Below are positions 61,868 to 64,000 of a stretch of DNA of 64,000 bases, piece after piece. Origin of the DNA: Variovorax sp. RA8. Lineage in GTDB: Bacteria > Pseudomonadota > Gammaproteobacteria > Burkholderiales > Burkholderiaceae_C. The DNA lies in the NCBI RefSeq assembly GCF_901827175.1, contig NZ_LR594662.1, positions 1,488,001 through 1,552,000 of the forward strand, in the 5' to 3' direction. The notes under the pieces were generated by a model. That model had not been told where the DNA came from, ran no database searches, and was given only the letters and a program-made list of their open reading frames with translations. Numbering within the stretch: the first letter of the stretch is position 1; each line of letters starts with the position of its first letter. Both the position numbers and the translations under genes were made by a program.

Positions 61868-63316
61868 ATGAAGATTTCGATGCTGATCAACGGCGAGCCC
61901 ACCGAGGCCCGCAACGGCGCGACCTTTGAGCGCCGCAACCCCCTCGATGGCAGCGTCGCCACGGTCGCACCCGCCGCCACGGCGCAAGACGCGGTTGCGG
62001 CGGTTGACGCCGCGGCAGAGGCGTTCAAGACCTGGTCGCGCACCGGGCCCAGCGAGCGTCGCGCTCTGCTGATGAAAGCCTCGCAGGCGCTAGAGGCCAA
62101 GGCCGAATCCTTCGCGGCGGCCGTTGCTTCGGAAACTGGCGCCTCGGCGATCTGGGCGGGCTTCAATGTTCACCTTGCCGCCGGCATGCTACTGGAGGCT
62201 GCGTCGCTCACAACCCAGATCAGCGGCGAAGTCATTCCCTCCGATGTACCGGGAAATCTTGCGATGGCTGTGCGGCAGCCCGCAGGCGTCGTCCTCGGCA
62301 TTGCACCGTGGAATGCGCCGGTGATCCTCGCAGTTCGCGCCATCGCGACCCCTCTGGCCTGCGGCAACACCGTCGTGCTCAAGGGCAGCGAGATTTGTCC
62401 CGCAACGCACGGTTTGATCATCGAGGCGCTGCAAGAGGCCGGCCTTCCCAAGGGCGTGGTGAACTTCGTCACCAATGCGCCGGCTGACGCCGCCGCCGTG
62501 GTCGAAGCGATGATTGCCCACCCGGCCGTGCGCCGTGTGAACTTCACGGGCTCGACGCATGTCGGCAAGCTCATCGCCGCAACCTGCGCCAAGTACCTCA
62601 AGCCCGTCGTGCTTGAACTCGGCGGCAAGGCACCGCTGGTCGTCCTCGATGACGCCGACGTGGATGCTGCCGTCAATGCGGCCGTCTTCGGGGCGTTTGC
62701 CAACTCGGGACAGATCTGCATGTCGACGGAACGCATCGTTGTCGACGAAAGCATCGCCGACGATTTCGTTGCAAAGCTTGGCGCACGAGCCTCCAGCCTT
62801 CCGCTGGGCGATCCGAGACTCGGCCCGGTCGTGCTCGGCTCCGTGGTGGACATGAGCACGGCCACGCGCTGCAACGAGCTGATCGACGATGCAATCGCCA
62901 AGGGCGCCAAGCTGGTCACGGGCGGCAAGGCCAAGGACACGTTGATGCCCGCAACGCTGCTCGATCACGTCACATCGGGAATGCGCATCTTCCGCGAGGA
63001 AGCCTTCGGTCCGGTGAAGGGCATCGTGCGCGTCAGCGGCGTCGAAGCGGCGGTCGCTTGTGCCAACGATAACGAGTACGGCCTGGCAGCCGCGGTCTTT
63101 GGCCGCGACGTGGCGCGAGCCATCGAAGTGGCAGGACGCATTGAGTCCGGCATCTGCCACGTGAACGGTCCCACGGTGCACGACGAAGCTCAGATGCCGT
63201 TCGGAGGCGTCAAGGGCAGCGGCATCGGACGCTTTGGCGGCAAGGCCGGGGTTGATGCCTTCACCGAACTGCGCTGGCTGACGGTACAGACGGCGCCGCG
63301 TCACTACCCCTTCTAA
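61868..63316 (+). CDS. Aldehyde dehydrogenase, aromatic-aldehyde type
   Basis: 482 residues from ATG 61868, with GGAG 8-9 bases upstream. NAD(P)-dependent aldehyde oxidation. Catalytic Glu250 in LELGGKAP and Cys284 in NSGQICMSTER; PWNAPV and the C-terminal MPFGGVKGSGIGRFG are present. Resembles vanillin/salicylaldehyde/benzaldehyde dehydrogenases, which fits a gene following a benzoylformate decarboxylase: it would oxidise the aldehyde product to a benzoate-type acid. The exact substrate is not determined. Confidence 0.88.
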   Translation: MKISMLINGEPTEARNGATFERRNPLDGSVATVAPAATAQDAVAAVDAAAEAFKTWSRTGPSERRALLMKASQALEAKAESFAAAVASETGASAIWAGFNVHLAAGMLLEAASLTTQISGEVIPSDVPGNLAMAVRQPAGVVLGIAPWNAPVILAVRAIATPLACGNTVVLKGSEICPATHGLIIEALQEAGLPKGVVNFVTNAPADAAAVVEAMIAHPAVRRVNFTGSTHVGKLIAATCAKYLKPVVLELGGKAPLVVLDDADVDAAVNAAVFGAFANSGQICMSTERIVVDESIADDFVAKLGARASSLPLGDPRLGPVVLGSVVDMSTATRCNELIDDAIAKGAKLVTGGKAKDTLMPATLLDHVTSGMRIFREEAFGPVKGIVRVSGVEAAVACANDNEYGLAAAVFGRDVARAIEVAGRIESGICHVNGPTVHDEAQMPFGGVKGSGIGRFGGKAGVDAFTELRWLTVQTAPRHYPF

Positions 63317-63399
63317 CCTTCTCGCTGCCCGCTGGCAGGACCCCGACCGCCTTGCGGCCGGGCGTGGGGCGGTGCGCCCAAAAACTTAAGGAGACAAGA

Positions 63400-64000
63400 G
63401 TGAGCTTCATTCAATTTCGACGGTTCGCGAAGACATCCGCCGCCCGCTGCGCCGGCCTGGTCGCCTCCGCCGCCCTGGCTTTCGCCTTGCCCGGCGCCGC
63501 CGTTGCCCAAGTCTGGCCGACAAAGCCTATAAAGGTCATCGTCAACTTCCCGCCGGGCGGCGCGGCGGACCAGATCGCAAGGTCTCTGACGCAGCCGCTG
63601 CAAGAGGCGCTGGGCCAGCCGGTGGTCGTCGAGAACAAGAGCGGTGCCGGCGGCAACATCGGTGGCGAGGCGGTGGCAAAGGCCGCGCCCGATGGCTACA
63701 CGCTCCTGATGAGCTCGGGCGGCATGGTTTCGGTCAACCCGCACATCTATCCCAAGATGCCGTTCGATCCGGCCAAGGACCTGGTCCCGGTGGCTTCGGC
63801 AGCGCGCGTGCTTGTCTTCCTCGTGACGCAGCCATCTTTTCCTGCGAAGGACGCCAAGGACTTTCTGGCGCACCTTAAGGCGAATCCGGGCAAGCTGTCA
63901 TTCGGCTCGCCGGGCAACGGCAGTTCGCCTCATCTGGCCGCCGAGATGATGAAGTCACAGGCGGGCGTCTTTGCGACGCACGTCCCCTACCGCGGCGCCG
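63400..64000 (+). CDS. Bug-family tripartite tricarboxylate transporter substrate-binding protein, 3' end beyond window
   Basis: At least 200 codons from a GTG start at 63400, which has TAAGGAG upstream. Signal peptide (KTSAARCAGLVASAALAFAL, ending AVAQ), then WPTKPIKVIVNFPPGGAADQ and VVENKSGAGGNIGGEAVAKA, hallmarks of Bug proteins (TctC family). Exported to the periplasm, these bind carboxylates or other small solutes. It follows the aldehyde dehydrogenase by 83 bases and may serve to take up the substrate of this pathway. Confidence 0.9.
   Translation, partial: MSFIQFRRFAKTSAARCAGLVASAALAFALPGAAVAQVWPTKPIKVIVNFPPGGAADQIARSLTQPLQEALGQPVVVENKSGAGGNIGGEAVAKAAPDGYTLLMSSGGMVSVNPHIYPKMPFDPAKDLVPVASAARVLVFLVTQPSFPAKDAKDFLAHLKANPGKLSFGSPGNGSSPHLAAEMMKSQAGVFATHVPYRGA

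Overview
The window is high-GC DNA read almost wall to wall as protein-coding genes. The gene families and order (GlgE/GlgB, tandem cyanophycin synthetases with a DUF1854 partner, a gspG-to-gspF type II secretion cluster, Bug-type solute-binding protein, Gram-negative porin, CIRCE-controlled groESL) point to a betaproteobacterium of the Burkholderiales, most likely Comamonadaceae and Variovorax-like. That placement rests on family recognition, not on a database search. No rRNA, tRNA, CRISPR array or intact insertion sequence was seen.

Layout. 1-3729 (minus): glgB overlapping a partial glgE, for alpha-glucan synthesis. 3923-5937: an NmrA-type NAD(P)-binding protein divergent from an AraC regulator whose first codons are out of frame. 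5938-7607: a lower-GC accessory patch with a TPR-like fragment, a secreted RHS-tip remnant and two small orphan genes. 7660-11619 (minus): a Tat-exported amidohydrolase, a CYTH-CHAD polyphosphate-type protein behind a small gene and a convincing Pho box, and a small periplasmic protein. 11791-19507: two cyanophycin synthetases divergent from an ABC exporter with a PH-like N-terminus plus DUF1854. 19616-23063: queC, an SbmA/YddA-like ABC exporter and a 5'-nucleotidase. 23070-35175: a type II secretion system (gspG,H,I,J,K,L,M,N,D,E and F on the minus strand, gspC divergent), interrupted by one opposite-strand periplasmic gene.

35172-39600: ilvA with an attenuator-like leader, an OsmC-family protein, coq7 and a major porin. 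39787-48317: a peptide-type ABC importer operon with two binding proteins and an M20 amidohydrolase. 48367-55198: sugar-phosphate genes (zwf, tal, pgi) with a HAD phosphatase, a membrane-anchored lipocalin and a phospholipase D/cardiolipin synthase. 55292-58377: small genes, then groES-groEL with a perfect CIRCE operator. 59157-64000: a LysR regulator divergent from a benzoylformate-decarboxylase-like enzyme, an aldehyde dehydrogenase and a truncated Bug binding protein, reading as an aromatic-acid catabolic module that runs off the window.

Most of the window is ordinary chromosome. The points that reward a second look are the Pho box ahead of the CYTH-CHAD operon, the cyanophycin locus with its exporter/DUF1854 pair and a second synthetase lacking a Mur P-loop, the slippage-prone Gly-Thr tract in GspK, the ilvA leader terminator, the AraC frameshift and the RHS remnant. 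I did not find a clearly new defence or mobile system.
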